A model generated the notes under the pieces. It was not told the DNA's origin. It saw only the letters and a list, made by a program, of their open reading frames with translations, and searched no databases. Below, piece after piece: positions 63,666 through 64,000 of a DNA stretch of 64,000 nucleotides; the stretch's first letter is position 1, and each line of letters starts with the position of its first letter. Made by a program: the position numbers and the translations under genes. This DNA is from Clostridium aciditolerans. GTDB lineage: Bacteria; Bacillota; Clostridia; Clostridiales; Clostridiaceae. The stretch covers positions 1 to 64,000 of the forward strand of contig NZ_JAEEGB010000015.1 in the NCBI RefSeq assembly GCF_016316925.1, in the 5' to 3' direction.

Positions 63666-63692
63666 GCACTTGAAGTATCTCCAAGTGCTCGT
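63666..63692 (-). terminator. Hairpin downstream of the Xpf-like gene
   Basis: AGCACTTG pairs with CAAGTGCT around a 9-nt loop. The following sequence is only moderately T-rich. A second structure with AAATCC/GGATTT arms and a T6 tail lies right after the Xpf-like stop (about 63749-63771). Confidence 0.5.
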
Positions 63693-63770
63693 TTCGAATT
63701 AATTTGATGATATAATATTAGCATGTGTTTACTGTACTTGTTACAGAAAAAATCCGACCAGTTCCGGGAT

Positions 63771-64000
63771 TTATCCCGTGTACTTTTTGCTTACCCAAAT
63801 TAGTTCTGATATCTTATTTACAGCCTTTCTTTTAATGCGGCCGCAGTAGTCTCCATCTCTGTTTGTTAATATGCCTATTTTATTCCATCCCATTTTTTCA
63901 AAATACCTTAACTTAATTATTTTTATTTCCTCTTCTTCTAATATAGTTAAGGCATTGTCTACTTTGCTAAGCAATATTTCCTTGCTTCTCTTTTCTTTCA
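63771..64000 (-). CDS. Xpf/ArpU-like phage late regulator, C-terminal part (cut by window edge)
   Basis: An open frame that runs off the right edge. The visible 76 codons end in a sigma region-4-like helix-turn-helix: LTILEEEEIKIIKLRYFEKM, GWNKIGILTNRDGDYCGRIK, RKAVNKISELIW. Proteins of this kind (Xpf in PBSX, ArpU-like factors) switch on late genes. In PBSX, Xpf lies directly before terminase, so its place here fits a late regulator of the tail cluster. The N-terminus is outside the window. Confidence 0.75.
   Translation of the reverse strand, partial: KEKRSKEILLSKVDNALTILEEEEIKIIKLRYFEKMGWNKIGILTNRDGDYCGRIKRKAVNKISELIWVSKKYTG

Overview
The window is AT-rich, dense DNA of an anaerobic, spore-forming Firmicute, most likely Clostridium sensu stricto. 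The evidence is an adenosylcobalamin-dependent glutamate mutase, an alpha/beta-type small acid-soluble spore protein with a sigma-G-like promoter, a T-box leader on valS, a 2-hydroxyacyl-CoA dehydratase activase homologue, strong AGGAGG ribosome sites, and a PBSX-like contractile phage tail. No tRNA, rRNA or CRISPR array was seen.

Region 1 (1-20.5 kb) is chromosomal housekeeping. It holds the 5' end of glmE, a scar that looks like the tail of a lost glmL, and glmS behind a promoter with a palindromic operator. Then come an aminotransferase, a hotdog thioesterase, two redox flavoproteins separated by a miniature inverted-repeat element, dapH, an SSB-like protein, a polysaccharide deacetylase, a SASP gene, a DUF4364 protein, a beta-propeller protein, a TSCPD protein, folC, a T-box/GNAT/valS operon, and a response regulator with its sensor kinase.

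Region 2 (20.7-27.1 kb) is a potassium-uptake locus read right to left: a truncated KdpD (sensor domains only), a 33-aa membrane peptide, then kdpF, kdpA, kdpB and kdpC. The kinase and regulator at 18.1-20.5 kb lie just downstream, behind a terminator.

Region 3 (27.2-41.1 kb) holds a nitrate/sulfonate/NMT1-type ABC transporter. Its binding-protein gene is split from its ATPase and permease by a TauE exporter, a TetR regulator and a 1429-aa dehydratase activase homologue; a 3' relic of a second binding-protein gene lies in between. After it come a TPR protein, a second polysaccharide deacetylase, a membrane transglutaminase, RecX with an extra repeat, and an M16 peptidase.

Region 4 (41.1-64 kb) is a prophage-derived contractile tail cluster, transcribed right to left in PBSX order. 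It starts with connector genes, then tail terminator, sheath (XkdK), tube (XkdM), tail chaperone with a -1 frameshift (XkdN), tape measure, baseplate (XkdP-U), fibres, XkdX, a second XkdT/XkdU/fibre set, an SGNH hydrolase, and lysis genes. An Xpf-like regulator enters from the right edge. The terminase, portal and capsid genes expected between it and the connectors are absent; a DUF6765 protein and a broken transposase occupy that place. This suggests a headless, tailocin-like particle with two alternative adsorption modules. Three copies of a roughly 260-340 bp near-palindromic element lie in this cluster, two of them flanking the tube gene.
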